6,416 nt of DNA, from NCBI GenBank assembly GCA_016193165.1, contig JACPST010000167.1, positions 1-6,416 on the forward strand, in the 5' to 3' direction. Below, one piece after another: positions 6,099 to 6,416 of this stretch. Position numbers and translations under genes: made by a program. Within the stretch, counting starts at the first letter, position 1. The number at the start of each line of letters is the position of its first letter. This DNA comes from Deltaproteobacteria bacterium (GTDB lineage: Bacteria > Bdellovibrionota > JACOXK01 > 2-02-FULL-40-11). The notes below the pieces were generated by a model. The model was given only the letters and a program-made list of their open reading frames with translations, was not told the origin of the DNA and ran no database searches.

Positions 6099-6416
6099 TC
6101 AGGCGGCCTCTAAAAGTTTTTCTTCCGCAATCTCCTTTTGATAGATAAACGGAATTTTAACCGTAAATATCGTCCCTTTCCCTTTCGCGCTTTTTACGCG
6201 AATTTCTCCTCCTAAAAACGTGACAAAGCGCTTAGAAATGGCCAAACCCAATCCTGTTTCCCCGGGCACACTTTGAACATGGGTATTAAATTCATCAAAA
6301 ATGGTTAAAAGTCTTTCGGGATTCATCCCTGCCCCTGTATCTTCAACGGAAAATAAAAGATAAGACTCTTCAGTGCTGGCGGAAACTTTAATCTTGCCCC
6401 GCTCCGTATAGCGCGA
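6099..6416 (-). CDS. Sensor histidine kinase, C-terminal ATPase end (partial)
   Basis: The last 105 residues of a histidine kinase whose start lies beyond the right edge. It enters the window at RYTERGKIKV, which normally follows the N box ('NAIKFTERGxI'). It continues with G1 VEDTGAGM, the F box TIFDEF, and G2 GETGLGLAISKRF, then the typical ending GGEIRVKSAKGKGTIFTVKIP. A 16-residue tail, from FIYQ to LLEAA, follows the domain. There is no receiver domain at this C-terminus. The membrane or sensing part cannot be seen. It stops at TGA one base before the REC-kinase ATG, so the two are almost surely one operon and may form a relay. Confidence 0.93.
   Translation of the reverse strand, partial: SRYTERGKIKVSASTEESYLLFSVEDTGAGMNPERLLTIFDEFNTHVQSVPGETGLGLAISKRFVTFLGGEIRVKSAKGKGTIFTVKIPFIYQKEIAEEKLLEAA

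Noticed and set aside
5391..6113. Plus-strand open frames opposite the REC-kinase
   Set aside because: They are antisense shadows of a clearly conserved kinase gene, with Ser-rich, low-complexity translations and no recognisable domain.

Overview
This 6.4 kb window is bacterial. It is AT-rich, with many A/T third codon positions, and densely packed. Every gene I can support lies on the minus strand, so transcription runs from the high-coordinate end to the low end. I cannot name the organism. The gene set (a two-component kinase pair, an AddB-type nuclease, HU, an AddA/UvrD-type helicase and a monoacylglycerol-lipase-like hydrolase) fits many bacterial phyla.

Layout in transcription order: (1) the C-terminal ATPase end of a sensor histidine kinase, cut by the window edge (6416-6099). 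(2) One base later, a complete soluble receiver-plus-histidine-kinase protein (6097-5018). (3) 22 bp later, a complete AddB-like PD-(D/E)XK nuclease with a four-cysteine Fe-S signature (4995-3016). (4) 48 bp later, a complete HU/IHF-family DNA-binding protein (2967-2698). (5) A 138-bp intergenic stretch, the only sizeable non-coding DNA here, with a perfect DnaA-box match, an inverted partner box, direct repeats and small hairpins. (6) An AddA/UvrD-like SF1A helicase gene (2559-497) that is broken twice. An in-frame TAG sits inside the Walker A motif. A frameshift between motifs IV and V appears to come from a deletion of about 50 bp. (7) An alpha/beta hydrolase whose ATG overlaps the helicase TGA; its C-terminus lies beyond the left edge.

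The AddB-like nuclease and the SF1A helicase look like the two subunits of an AddAB/RecBCD-type end-processing complex, with HU encoded between them. In this version only the AddB-like partner carries a nuclease domain, because the helicase ends shortly after motif VI. The main point of the window is that the motor subunit is disrupted while the nuclease subunit, HU and the kinases read as intact. Apart from the two lesions the helicase frame is clean over about 690 codons with all SF1 motifs preserved. The damage is therefore either recent or an artefact of the assembly. I see no phage, transposon, CRISPR or RNA gene, and no clearly novel system.
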